Below are positions 6,528 through 14,783 of a stretch of DNA of 19,064 bases, in pieces. The position numbers were made by a program, and so were the translations under genes. The first letter of the stretch is position 1. The number at the start of each line of letters is the position of its first letter. Origin of the DNA: Candidatus Nitrosopumilus sp. (GTDB lineage: Archaea; Thermoproteota; Nitrososphaeria; Nitrososphaerales; Nitrosopumilaceae); assembly GCA_029860565.1 (NCBI GenBank), contig JAOUAY010000009.1, forward strand, positions 1-19,064, given 5' to 3'. Under the pieces are notes generated by a model, which had not been told where the DNA came from, did no database searches, and saw only the letters and a list, made by a program, of their open reading frames with translations.

Positions 6528-9500
6528 ATGTTGAATTTGAAATATTTTGCTTTGATGACAACTTTTTCAATAATAGTACTAATTCCTATAATTGATGCTG
6601 AGGCATCAAGTAATCCTAACTTGTTTATATCTGCTGAAAATTCTCAATTTGACAATCATTTCTCTGGTTCAATGGTGGTGGAGGTTGTTATTAGAGATAA
6701 TGATCTTCATGATACTGACCAAGGACAAGGGGAACCTGACGTTACACTAAATGGTAAAAATTTACGAATGGTACAGGCCACTGATGGAAACTGGTATGCA
6801 TATTTTGCAAATATTGACAAGGCAAGGATTGCTGATTCTACTGTTGGTTTACCTGGAAAGGGTTTGGATTTTGGTTCCATTTGTACTACGACAGAAGGTA
6901 CTGCTACAATAGGTGTTAATCTTAATGATGCAGATGGTGTAGCATATCCATATAACAATTGTAATGGAAATGTTAATGACAGTAATAATGTTGTTAGAAA
7001 AGCAAAATCTCCAAATACAAATTCTCCTTCTGGTGATGGCCAAATTGGCATCAATATTGACACATGGCCATTCATACAATTATTTTCGTTTGATGATGTA
7101 ACTATCCAATATAATCCCGGAGGAAGTGCACAAAGAGTTGATTTGAAATATGATGACATGGAAAATATTTCATTTAATATTGATAGAGATGTTTACCCAG
7201 AAAGAGCAGAAGTTTTTTTAATAATTAATGACTTTCAATTAAACCAAGATCCTACAGATGAGGATTCCTGGACATTTGATATTGGTTCTCCTCCTTCAAC
7301 ATTTTATCAGGCATATGATAATACTGGCTCTGATTCTGCAAATGGTGGGGCAGGTTTGGTTGATTTGGTTCCATATCTCTCTGCTTTAGGATTTGAAGAT
7401 AATGGTAAACTCTCTTTAGAACTTGGAAACATAATCGAATTAAAAACAAATAGTGATCAACCAGATTCTTCGGTAGATGACGACAGTGTTCCATCTACAG
7501 TTGGTTTTCAACAAATTATAACTTTAGTAGAAAATGGACCAAACTCCGGAATTTTTGAAAGCTTTGATTCAAATGATCAATCCACAATAGGGATTCTTGA
7601 AGATGCCCCACGTGGTCAAACTGGACAAATTAACTACAATCAAGACTCTATTTCTGTTTTAACAGGATTTTCAACAGCTTCTGTTTCATTAAGTGAACCT
7701 GTTCTAACTATTGAAAGTAGTGGAGCTCTACGTCCTGGGACTGAATATCCTGTAATTTTGATAGATCCTGATCAAAATTTAAACACTGGTGCTCGTGATG
7801 ATTTGGATGTATTTCGAGAAACCGCACTTGTTCCTTCTATTACTATTGGACATCCTACAACTTTAGAGAATGCTCGGGATGTATTATTTCATACAACTTC
7901 TCCTATTATATCTGGAGATGACGCAAATTCATCTGTACCAGATTCCAATTCTGACATATTGATGATTGACACCTCTACTGTAATCAATGGTTCATTTGAA
8001 ATGATTTCAATAAATTTGGGAATTTCAGCCTCGTCTCTATCTTCTATTTTACTTGATATATCTGAATCAAATACATATGGCACAAATTGGATTAATTATG
8101 ATTTAAGATCATTTGAAAATGATTTTGGAATTTCTGATTTTAGTGATACTTCATTTACTCTTTCTTTTGGAACCCTTGGAACATTTCCAATTTCCATAGT
8201 TGACGTAGGTGATATTTCATCCTCACAAGGATTTATCCAGATTGATGATTTGGATGTGATGGATATTTCCGATAAGAGTGGAACTGTATTTCTTGTGATT
8301 GATTTTGATTCTTCTGATGATGATGTTGGGGTGATGTCTATTTCTAGCGAAACAAATGAACAACCAATTATTTTTGATTTTTTTTCTTTTGGATTGGAAA
8401 ATGATCAAAGCATAAACAATTCTATTTATCGTTTTGAACTGGAAGAAACTCAGGATAATTCTTCTACTTTTGAAGGTACTTTTGAATATGCAGTAACTAA
8501 TCAATTAAATATACTTGATCCTAATTTTATTCAAACTGCGCAAACTATTGACGATGAGATAAAAATTATTGTAACGGATAGATTAATTGATGAAGAAGGA
8601 ATTACAATATCTTATTCAGATATGGATAATGTAGGTGTGTCAACTACAACATCCGCAAAATCTAATATTACTACAAATTCTGGAATTGTTTCAACTACTT
8701 CAACCACTTTTCGATTTGGTCAACCTGTTACTATTACTCTAAACGACCCTGATCTTAATTTAAAAAGTGATACAATGGAAATATATCCAACCATCAATGA
8801 TCCAAATTCCCCTAATGTTGATACTGTGGGAAAAAATGGACAGATTTTATTAGAAATTAAACTCAAAGACATTCGTTACAAACGTTGTACAATAAATGGT
8901 ATTGAACATGGAGGTTTAGGTGCCACTGGATTTACTCTTGTTGAAACTGGACCCAGTACCGGAACTTTTGAGGGTGTGTTTAAAATGCCTTCACAAATTT
9001 GTAACAAATCTGGAACTGCATTAATTTCTTCAGCAGGTGGAAGTCTTGATGCAAAATACTATGATTCCAGAGATCATTTTGGCAATCCAAACATTTACAG
9101 TTTACTGACGAGTAAATCCGTACCTTCTTTTTACAGCGCTCCTAAATTAACCTCATATGATGTTATAAAACCTCATCTAGGAAAAGTCGAAGAAATTATT
9201 CTTTCTGGAAGTATTGATAATCATGTAAGGGGAATGCCATTGTCTCTAAATGTTACAACTCCTGATGGAAAATCTCAGAATTTTGAGGCAACTCTCTCAA
9301 GTGATGGAAGCTATAAATCTATAATCTCAATTAATGAAAATTCTCTAACTGGAATTTACGAAATTAAACTATCTCATAACAACTCACATGTGGATACAAT
9401 TTCATTTGTAGTGTTAAATCCTGAACTTCCAAATTGGATCAAAAATAATGCAAAATACTGGTCTTCTGATCTTATGTCTAATTCCGAATTTATTAAAGGA

Positions 9501-9683
9501 ATTGAATATCTTGTTGAAGAAGGATTCATCATCGTACCTGATACCACAATCTCTGCTTCTGAACAAGAACTTCCAAATTGGATCAAAAATAATGCAAAAT
9601 GGTGGACTAGTAATCAAATATCTGATGAAGACTTTGTAAAGTCAATTCAATACTTGATCAAAAAAGGTATCATTAGAATATAA
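6528..9683 (+). CDS. large secreted S-layer-like surface protein
   Basis: The product of about 1051 aa has a signal peptide (MLNLKYFALMTTFSIIVLIPIIDAEA) and no other obvious membrane helix. Its N-terminal region (NPNLFISAENSQFDNHF, GEPDVTLNGKNLRM, DGNWYAYFA) and the segment YNPGGSAQRVDLKYDD recall the thaumarchaeal S-layer family, as I remember it. Repeated beta-sandwich modules show DPDxNL strands (residues about 425 and 750) followed by ENGPNSGIFES or ETGPSTGTFEG turns. Four cysteines could form disulfides. It ends in two 48-residue repeats opening ELPNWIKNNAK (about 966 and 1014), a motif widespread in thaumarchaeal secreted proteins and perhaps an attachment module. It is shorter than I recall for the major S-layer subunit, so a paralogue or minor surface component is likely. 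A GTG at 6504 would add eight residues; ATG 6528 better fits the A/T-rich box near 6496-6504. Confidence 0.8.
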   Translation: MLNLKYFALMTTFSIIVLIPIIDAEASSNPNLFISAENSQFDNHFSGSMVVEVVIRDNDLHDTDQGQGEPDVTLNGKNLRMVQATDGNWYAYFANIDKARIADSTVGLPGKGLDFGSICTTTEGTATIGVNLNDADGVAYPYNNCNGNVNDSNNVVRKAKSPNTNSPSGDGQIGINIDTWPFIQLFSFDDVTIQYNPGGSAQRVDLKYDDMENISFNIDRDVYPERAEVFLIINDFQLNQDPTDEDSWTFDIGSPPSTFYQAYDNTGSDSANGGAGLVDLVPYLSALGFEDNGKLSLELGNIIELKTNSDQPDSSVDDDSVPSTVGFQQIITLVENGPNSGIFESFDSNDQSTIGILEDAPRGQTGQINYNQDSISVLTGFSTASVSLSEPVLTIESSGALRPGTEYPVILIDPDQNLNTGARDDLDVFRETALVPSITIGHPTTLENARDVLFHTTSPIISGDDANSSVPDSNSDILMIDTSTVINGSFEMISINLGISASSLSSILLDISESNTYGTNWINYDLRSFENDFGISDFSDTSFTLSFGTLGTFPISIVDVGDISSSQGFIQIDDLDVMDISDKSGTVFLVIDFDSSDDDVGVMSISSETNEQPIIFDFFSFGLENDQSINNSIYRFELEETQDNSSTFEGTFEYAVTNQLNILDPNFIQTAQTIDDEIKIIVTDRLIDEEGITISYSDMDNVGVSTTTSAKSNITTNSGIVSTTSTTFRFGQPVTITLNDPDLNLKSDTMEIYPTINDPNSPNVDTVGKNGQILLEIKLKDIRYKRCTINGIEHGGLGATGFTLVETGPSTGTFEGVFKMPSQICNKSGTALISSAGGSLDAKYYDSRDHFGNPNIYSLLTSKSVPSFYSAPKLTSYDVIKPHLGKVEEIILSGSIDNHVRGMPLSLNVTTPDGKSQNFEATLSSDGSYKSIISINENSLTGIYEIKLSHNNSHVDTISFVVLNPELPNWIKNNAKYWSSDLMSNSEFIKGIEYLVEEGFIIVPDTTISASEQELPNWIKNNAKWWTSNQISDEDFVKSIQYLIKKGIIRI
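9423..9456. repeat. 34-bp perfect direct repeat, copy 1 (surface-protein C-terminus)
   Basis: Copy 1 of a 34-bp sequence repeated exactly at 9567-9600, 144 bp downstream. Both encode ELPNWIKNNAK within the two C-terminal 48-residue repeats of the S-layer-like protein. Identity at synonymous sites suggests a recent internal duplication or gene conversion, because the rest of the 48-residue units has diverged. Confidence 0.95.
9567..9600. repeat. 34-bp perfect direct repeat, copy 2
   Basis: Exact second copy of 9423-9456, in the same reading frame, opening the last 48-residue repeat of the S-layer-like protein. Confidence 0.95.
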
Positions 9684-9710
9684 CCTGGTCAATTTTTCTT
9701 TCATTGAAAA

Positions 9711-9718
9711 TATAAATA
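9711..9718 (+). promoter_or_regulatory. TATA box for the CFI-box secreted protein
   Basis: The sequence tataaata is a near-ideal archaeal TATA box. Its centre lies only about 15 bp before the ATG at 9729 but about 29 bp before the ATG at 9744. Archaeal transcription starts about 26-27 bp after the TATA centre, which favours 9744 as the translated start of a nearly leaderless message. Confidence 0.65.
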
Positions 9719-9743
9719 CTCTGAACTCATGAAAAAAACGAAA

Positions 9744-10709
9744 ATGAAGTTAACTGGGTTTCTAGCGTTTGCATTTTTGTCAATATCAATTTTGTCTTAT
9801 GGTGTTAGTGGTACCGCTTTTGCAGACAGTCATAATCTTCCTCCAATATCTGTATCTTCTGAATTAACAATTTATTCAAATGGTAATAATGTCGTTGTAT
9901 CTGGTGATATTAGAAATTATGATTCTACCTTACATTTTGGACAAGATATTACTGTTATAGTTAAATCTCCTGACAATAATCTTGTAACAATCAATCAAAT
10001 TTCTCCAAATTCTGATGGTTCATATCAATTTAATTTTAAAGCTGGTGGTGTTCTATGGAAAACAAATGGTGATTATGTTATTGATGTACGTTTTGCTGGA
10101 AATTCTGGTGAGACTACGATTAACTATGTTGGTGGAGAACAAGTTATTACTGAGCCTGAGCCAGAACCAACCACAGAGCCTGAGCCAGAACCAACCACAG
10201 AGCCAGAACCAACCACTGAGCCTGAGCCTGAGCCAGAACCAACACCTGAACCAGAACCAACATGTGGAGCAGGAACTGAATTGGTAAATGGAATTTGTCA
10301 GGTAATCAAAACTGAAGAACCAAATGGTGGTGGTTGTCTAATTGCAACTGCAGCTTATGGCTCAGAACTAGCACCACAGGTTCAATTCCTCAGAGAAATT
10401 AGGGATAACACCGTAATGAGTACCTCCTCTGGTACAGCATTCATGTCTGGATTTAACCAGTTATACTATTCATTCTCACCAACAATTGCTGATATGGAAC
10501 GAGAAAATCCAATGTTCCAACAGGCAGTTAGGACATTTATCACCCCAATGGTTTCTACACTATCTATCATGACTTTGGCTGATGATGGTTCAGAGGCTGA
10601 AGTTCTAGGACTTGGAATCTCTGTAATTGCACTCAATTTGGGAATGTATATTGTAGCACCTGCATTAATTGGATTCAAAGTTAACCAACATATCAAATCT
10701 AGAAAATAA
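9744..10709 (+). CDS. secreted protein with PEPEPT linker and CFI-box (CLIATAAYGS) C-terminus
   Basis: An exported protein of about 321 aa. A signal peptide (MKLTGFLAFAFLSISILSYGVSGTAFA) is followed by a beta-sandwich domain (about 33-130 from this start; GSYQFNFKAGGVLWKTNGDY is a common thaumarchaeal module). Next comes a Pro/Glu/Thr linker, a small Cys pair (CGAGTELVNGIC) and a C-terminal region starting GGGCLIATAAYGSELAPQV, known as the CFI-box-type C-terminal region. After it come amphipathic stretches and a hydrophobic helix (LGLGISVIALNLGMYIVAPALIGF) with a basic end (KSRK), consistent with membrane anchoring. The invariant Cys in GGGCLIATAAYG may be a processing or modification site, but its role is not established. 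An upstream ATG at 9729 would add five residues; I prefer 9744 because of the TATA spacing. Function unknown, probably cell-surface. Confidence 0.85.
   Translation: MKLTGFLAFAFLSISILSYGVSGTAFADSHNLPPISVSSELTIYSNGNNVVVSGDIRNYDSTLHFGQDITVIVKSPDNNLVTINQISPNSDGSYQFNFKAGGVLWKTNGDYVIDVRFAGNSGETTINYVGGEQVITEPEPEPTTEPEPEPTTEPEPTTEPEPEPEPTPEPEPTCGAGTELVNGICQVIKTEEPNGGGCLIATAAYGSELAPQVQFLREIRDNTVMSTSSGTAFMSGFNQLYYSFSPTIADMERENPMFQQAVRTFITPMVSTLSIMTLADDGSEAEVLGLGISVIALNLGMYIVAPALIGFKVNQHIKSRK
10152..10262. repeat. Pro/Glu/Thr repeat linker in the CFI-box protein
   Basis: Short in-frame repeats built on gag-cct-gag-cca-gaa-cca encode EPEPEPTT-type units. Two exact 24-bp units lie at 10152-10175 and 10176-10199, followed by shortened and altered copies. 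This is a flexible extracytoplasmic spacer between two domains and is probably length-variable between strains. Confidence 0.9.
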
Positions 10710-10730
10710 TCTAATTTTGTTTTAGTAGGT

Positions 10731-10737
10731 TATTATA
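10731..10737 (+). promoter_or_regulatory. TATA box for the 107-aa gene
   Basis: The sequence tattata is centred about 26 bp before the ATG at 10760, which fits a leaderless transcript starting at the start codon. Confidence 0.55.
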
Positions 10738-10759
10738 CTGAAACACATTTTGATACTTC

Positions 10760-11083
10760 ATGCATGTTGAATATGAAGAATTTGAATCAGTTGAAGATCT
10801 TCTGATGTATATGGCTTCAGCTGCACCCCCAATGAAAAATACAATGCCAATTAATTCTTACAAAAGTTACGTGATGTCATTTATTCCACTTAGTCCTGCA
10901 ACTGGAGAGACATATCTTATGCTTTATGCAAAGGGTTCACTAGAGCCTGGAATTTATGAATTTGATGTTGCATCAAAGTCTTTCAAAAAAGTTGAAAGTA
11001 TTGAAAGAGCAGACAAAATATACTTTATTTCTCTAACACCAAAACGAAATACTATAGCGGATATTGCTATTGGAAATCTATAA
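10760..11083 (+). CDS. conserved-looking small cytoplasmic protein, unknown function
   Basis: The 107-aa product has no signal peptide or membrane helix and a mixed alpha/beta pattern. It opens with an acidic helix (MHVEYEEFESVEDLLMYMASAAPP), then strand-rich segments (YKSYVMSFIPLSPATGETYLMLYAK, GIYEFDVASKSFKKVE, KIYFISLTP). The composition and the TATA box at the right distance support a real gene. I do not recognise a family. It follows the CFI-box protein by about 50 bp with its own promoter, so it need not be functionally linked. Confidence 0.75.
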   Translation: MHVEYEEFESVEDLLMYMASAAPPMKNTMPINSYKSYVMSFIPLSPATGETYLMLYAKGSLEPGIYEFDVASKSFKKVESIERADKIYFISLTPKRNTIADIAIGNL

Positions 11084-11183
11084 AAATAGAATTTTCCCTT
11101 TGTTCTAAATATGATTTTGTGTTTTGAAATATCTAGATAATTATCCACGTTGTGATTTGTTGTAATTACTTAAGATCAAACGT

Positions 11184-11390
11184 ATGGCACGATTCCCTAT
11201 TTTTATTGCCATAAGATTGTCGTTACAATATAAAATTCTTAAAGTTACGGTTTTTCAATCAGGAAAAAGAATTGAAGATTATCTTGACAAACAATTTTTT
11301 TTCAAAATTAGAAAGAATAATGGTATGCAAATAGAAAGAAGTTTGGTTGGGAAGAATTGAAAGCATGGATGATGAATTCTAATTTTGTTG
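11184..11390 (+). pseudogene. possible decayed or frameshifted small gene
   Basis: An ATG at 11184 opens a 58-residue frame (MARFPIFIAIRLSLQYKILK, later KRIEDYLDKQ) ending at TGA 11358-11360. Just before that stop, the sequence in another frame reads protein-like (FGWEELKAWMMNSNFVENL) up to a TAA at 11388-11390. The two pieces could be one product of about 70 residues split by a small indel near 11340-11352. No homologue is recognised. This is the only content I see in the gap of about 310 bp between the 107-aa gene and the radical SAM gene, and it may be chance. Confidence 0.25.
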
Positions 11391-11395
11391 AAAAT

Positions 11396-12976
11396 CTATA
11401 ATTTCTTTGTTTGAATTTTGGGGGCAGACACTGATCTACTTCTTGCATATTTATCAATAATTTCATCTGGTGTTCTTCCATTAAACAAATCCTTGCACAA
11501 TCCTCGAAGATATCTCATGATTGCCCACGTACCTGCCTTTAGAATTCCATACATGAACACCTTCATTGGAGGTCCATATGTCTTATTTCTAAGAATAATT
11601 GGAATAATATCATTAATTACACGTAAGTTATTTTCCCAACACTTCCAAAACAATGTGAATTGTGCTTCATTTAAGTTTCCAAAATGCATTGAATTTTTTT
11701 CACTGAAATCTTGATACAACAAAGGTGCTACTAAACCTCTAAAGTTCATCTCTCTAAAATCACTCATCATATCTATAGTAAACTGAATATCATCTGGTGT
11801 TTCATCCGGCCAACCGATAATGATTGTAGCAGCTGGAAACCAATGATTGTCATTTAGGATTTTTGCACCTTCTCTTACAACACTGCCCCATTCTTCTGGT
11901 GCAAAAGGTTTTGTTTTAACACCAAGATGTTTTTTTACCATATTTGGTGAAACTGTCTCAATTCCTAAATTTGTTGCAAGCCATCTTCCGGTTCTATCTT
12001 GTTCGTTGATGTGTGAGATCTGCTGCATTAGCGTAGGATCTGCTGCAACTGCAGAAAATGTCATATGTGTTGTACCAATAAAATTTGCTCCTAATCCTTT
12101 GAGTCCTTTCCACAAATCAACTATGGCGTCTCTATTTGGAATAAAGTCTCTGTTATCACACCCATAAAGTAACATTTCGTCAGAATGTAGCCAGATTGAA
12201 TCAAACCCATAATCTAAGTTGGTTTTTGCTTCATGTTGTAATCTATCTAATGGAAGATCTTTCTTTGATCGTTTATTTACATCACAAAAGTCACATCCTC
12301 TTCCACAACCACGCATTGCTTCTATTAACGAATTAATTGTAGGTCCTTCAATAATTGGAATATTTTCTAAATTTCTTACAAAACAATGCATTAATTCTGG
12401 AGCATCATTTTTTTCTAAATCTTGAAATAAATCTACAGCTAATTCATCCGCTTCACCTACAACCACTGTATCAATTCCATGTATTTTCATTCTATCAGAT
12501 TTAGCTAATTCCCATGCGCCGTTACCTCCTACTACCACCTTGAAATCATATTTCTTTTTAAGCTGAATAATACTTGCACACATTTTTTTGAATTTCATTG
12601 CAACATAGGATAATTTTTCTGGAGACATTGTTGTTGTAACTGGAGCCATACCTAGTGGATCCATAACGTTAATTCCTACAACTTTAGTATCTGGTCCGAT
12701 GGACTTTTGTAACATTTCAGGATGTGCCATGAATACATCTTCTTTTTTATATCCTCCTTGAATTAATGAACTCTCAATCCTTCTTAATCCTATTTGAGCA
12801 ACTTTGACTTGTCCTGTAATTGGGTCTGTTTCTACTGAAGGACAAAATACTTTATCAAAAACCCATTCTGGAAGTACTTCATATGGTCCACATGCAATAA
12901 ACCCATAAAGGAAATTTCCTCGATAATTTGTCATTAAACTACGATCAGCAGTAAGTACAATACGTTTGCCAGCCAA
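11396..12976 (-). CDS. radical SAM enzyme with B12-binding-like N-terminal domain (Tes/Grs-like candidate)
   Basis: A 526-aa radical SAM protein. The cluster-binding motif is C224-G-R-G-C228-D-F-C231. The N-terminal half (about 1-210) resembles a cobalamin-binding Rossmann domain, with conserved-looking stretches KRIVLTADRSLM, KVVGINVMDPLGMAPVT, KVVVGGNGAW and DTVVVGEADELAVDLF. The core continues with SIWLHSDEMLLYG and TIIIGWPDETPDD. A C-terminal extension of about 130 residues has several hydrophobic segments. This layout and the LTADRSLM...DPLG opening resemble archaeal proteins of the tetraether synthase / GDGT ring synthase (Tes/Grs) group, which modify membrane lipids. That link is recalled from family features, not tested. 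The start is TTG: the TATA box near 12998-13007 is about 27 bp upstream, and the nearby ATG at 12988 is out of frame. Confidence 0.85.
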   Translation of the reverse strand: MAGKRIVLTADRSLMTNYRGNFLYGFIACGPYEVLPEWVFDKVFCPSVETDPITGQVKVAQIGLRRIESSLIQGGYKKEDVFMAHPEMLQKSIGPDTKVVGINVMDPLGMAPVTTTMSPEKLSYVAMKFKKMCASIIQLKKKYDFKVVVGGNGAWELAKSDRMKIHGIDTVVVGEADELAVDLFQDLEKNDAPELMHCFVRNLENIPIIEGPTINSLIEAMRGCGRGCDFCDVNKRSKKDLPLDRLQHEAKTNLDYGFDSIWLHSDEMLLYGCDNRDFIPNRDAIVDLWKGLKGLGANFIGTTHMTFSAVAADPTLMQQISHINEQDRTGRWLATNLGIETVSPNMVKKHLGVKTKPFAPEEWGSVVREGAKILNDNHWFPAATIIIGWPDETPDDIQFTIDMMSDFREMNFRGLVAPLLYQDFSEKNSMHFGNLNEAQFTLFWKCWENNLRVINDIIPIILRNKTYGPPMKVFMYGILKAGTWAIMRYLRGLCKDLFNGRTPDEIIDKYARSRSVSAPKIQTKKL

Positions 12977-12997
12977 TTACCAGACATCGTTTAGGTA

Positions 12998-13007
12998 TCT
13001 TATATAT
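12998..13007 (-). promoter_or_regulatory. TATA box for the radical SAM gene
   Basis: On the minus strand the sequence reads atatataaga. Its centre is about 27 bp upstream of the TTG at 12976, predicting a leaderless transcript starting at that TTG. It gives the gene a promoter separate from larB upstream. Confidence 0.65.
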
Positions 13008-13035
13008 CATTTACGAGGATACTGATCTTGTAATT

Positions 13036-13818
13036 TTAATTAGAATTATTTTTTTTAATTGCTCTATTGGCAATATTTGCTGCTATCCCACCAGCTGCAA
13101 TCCCGTTATCTATATTTACAACTGATAATCCTAACGAGCAACTTTGAAGCATTGATGCAAGTGCTGCAATACCTTTTTCTCCATATCCATATCCTATAGA
13201 TGTTGGAATTCCTATAATTGGTATATCTACTAATGTGGACACTAAAGTAGCTAGAGCTCCTTCCATTCCTGCAGCAACTATTATACAATCTACTTCTCCG
13301 TTCACCATTTCTTTTAAAACTGGAAAAATTCTCTGAATACCTGCAATCCCTACATCATAACTTGTAATGCATTTACAATTCATTGCTTCACACATTAATC
13401 TGGATTCTTCTGCTACCCCTATGTCTGATGTACCTGCAGTAATAATTCCAATTTTCCCTCCTTGGAATTTAATTGGTTTTTTAAATAATAGCAATGTCGA
13501 TGAATTTTTCCCAGTCTTGATTTTTACTTTTAATTTCTTTGCAAATATTATGATTTTTGGATAGTCTTCTTTTTTAATCCTTGAAATGATCACTGAATTT
13601 GTTTTTTCTAGTGTTTTTTTTACAATTTTTTTAATTTCAATTAGTTCTTTATTTTCCGCAAAAACTACTTCTGGAATGCCTCTACGTTTTCTTCGATTGA
13701 TATCAATCTTGACAAATCCTTCTACTTCTTCAATTGAATATAATGATAAAAGCTTTTTTGCATTGTTTATTGAAATTTTTCCTATTTTTACTGATTCTAA
13801 AATTTCATGAATTTCCAA
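13036..13818 (-). CDS. larB: nickel-pincer cofactor biosynthesis protein LarB (AIR carboxylase-like)
   Basis: LarB catalyses the first committed step to the nickel-pincer nucleotide: carboxylation of nicotinic acid adenine dinucleotide (with AMP release) to pyridinium-3,5-biscarboxylate mononucleotide. The 260-aa product has the family's N-terminal helical region (KISINNAKKLLSL, then FVKIDINRRKRRGIPEVVFA) and a C-terminal PurE-like domain. Motifs seen are ITAGTSDIGVAEESR (126-140), DVGIAGIQR (155-163), VAAGMEGALATLV (181-193), PTSIGYGYGEKGIAAL (205-220) and VVNIDNGIAAGG (233-244). Length is normal for the family. The start is a TTG at 13818, with a TATA-like tagtataaaaa at 13836-13846 placed for a leaderless message. 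It is co-directional with and just downstream of malate dehydrogenase, and across from larC-larE. Confidence 0.94.
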   Translation of the reverse strand: MEIHEILESVKIGKISINNAKKLLSLYSIEEVEGFVKIDINRRKRRGIPEVVFAENKELIEIKKIVKKTLEKTNSVIISRIKKEDYPKIIIFAKKLKVKIKTGKNSSTLLLFKKPIKFQGGKIGIITAGTSDIGVAEESRLMCEAMNCKCITSYDVGIAGIQRIFPVLKEMVNGEVDCIIVAAGMEGALATLVSTLVDIPIIGIPTSIGYGYGEKGIAALASMLQSCSLGLSVVNIDNGIAAGGIAANIANRAIKKNNSN

Positions 13819-13835
13819 TGGTGTTTTTTCTTTGT

Positions 13836-13846
13836 TAGTATAAAAA
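13836..13846 (-). promoter_or_regulatory. TATA-like box for larB
   Basis: On the minus strand tttttatacta is centred about 23-26 bp before the TTG start of larB, in the 33-bp space after the malate dehydrogenase stop. It suggests larB can be transcribed independently of mdh. Confidence 0.5.
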
Positions 13847-13851
13847 AAGGC

Positions 13852-14766
13852 TTAGATCTCAATACCTGAGATGGCACCTTTTACACTTTCGACTGCTTTG
13901 CTAAACACTTGTTTTTCTTCATCATTTAGGTCTAGTTCAATTATTTTTTCTACACCTTTCTTTCCAATTATTGCTGGAACTCCTATTGTAACATCTGAAT
14001 GACCATATTCTCCATCAAGATATGTTGCAACTGGGATGACTTGTTTTCTATCTTTTACAACTGATTCAACAATTGCAGAAATTGCATTACCTGGTGCATG
14101 TACTGTAGCACCTTTTAATTCAATTACTTTAGCTGCCACTTGTTTCGTATTTTGAACCAATTCATCTAATTTTTCTTTTGGAAGGAAAGATGATAATGGA
14201 ATGCCTGATACTGATGAAAATCTTGGCAGCGGTAACATATTTTCCCCATGTTCACCAATTACTAATGCTCTAATAGAATCACGAGAATGTCCAGTTGCTT
14301 CATGAATGAATTGTCTAAATCTTGATAAATCTAGCATTCCTCCCATTCCAAATACTCTGCTTCTATCAAATCCTGATACTTTGTATGTGATGTAAGCCAT
14401 TGGATCAAGTGGATTTGTTACTGGAACTATCATGGAGTTATCTGCATATTTTTTGACATTTTCAACAACACTCTTTACAATTGATGCATTGATTTTCAAA
14501 AGATCCATCCTTGTCATTCCTGGTTTTCTTCCAGAACCTGCCACAACCACAACCACATTTGAACCTCTCATATCTGCAAAATCATTAGAACCTTTTACTT
14601 CAACATCAATTCCTTGTTCTGATAACATGTGATTGATATCCATTGCTTCTCCTTGGGGTAGTCCTTTAGCTACATCCAACAATAAAATTTGATCATCTAA
14701 TCGCTTTAATGCGGAGAATAACGCAGCATCTCCGCCTACTTTTCCAGAACCGATAATTGTAATCAT
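13852..14766 (-). CDS. mdh: malate dehydrogenase (LDH/MDH family)
   Basis: NAD-type malate dehydrogenase interconverting malate and oxaloacetate in central carbon metabolism. Taking the ATG at 14766 gives 304 aa beginning MITIIGSGKVGG, the usual nucleotide-binding start. D31 at the end of the second strand favours NAD over NADP. The substrate loop GRKPGMTR carries R80 where lactate dehydrogenases have Gln, which supports malate, plus R86. Other catalytic residues are N118 (VTNPLD), D146 and R149 (DLSRFR) and H173 (GEHGENMLP). The frame extends to 14811, but those 15 extra residues precede the conserved start and lie upstream of the TATA-predicted transcript start. The gene is divergent from larC and followed by larB, an uncommon setting that may link it to a nickel-pincer hydroxyacid enzyme. 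Confidence 0.93.
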   Translation of the reverse strand: MITIIGSGKVGGDAALFSALKRLDDQILLLDVAKGLPQGEAMDINHMLSEQGIDVEVKGSNDFADMRGSNVVVVVAGSGRKPGMTRMDLLKINASIVKSVVENVKKYADNSMIVPVTNPLDPMAYITYKVSGFDRSRVFGMGGMLDLSRFRQFIHEATGHSRDSIRALVIGEHGENMLPLPRFSSVSGIPLSSFLPKEKLDELVQNTKQVAAKVIELKGATVHAPGNAISAIVESVVKDRKQVIPVATYLDGEYGHSDVTIGVPAIIGKKGVEKIIELDLNDEEKQVFSKAVESVKGAISGIEI

Positions 14767-14783
14767 AAAAATTGATGTTAATT

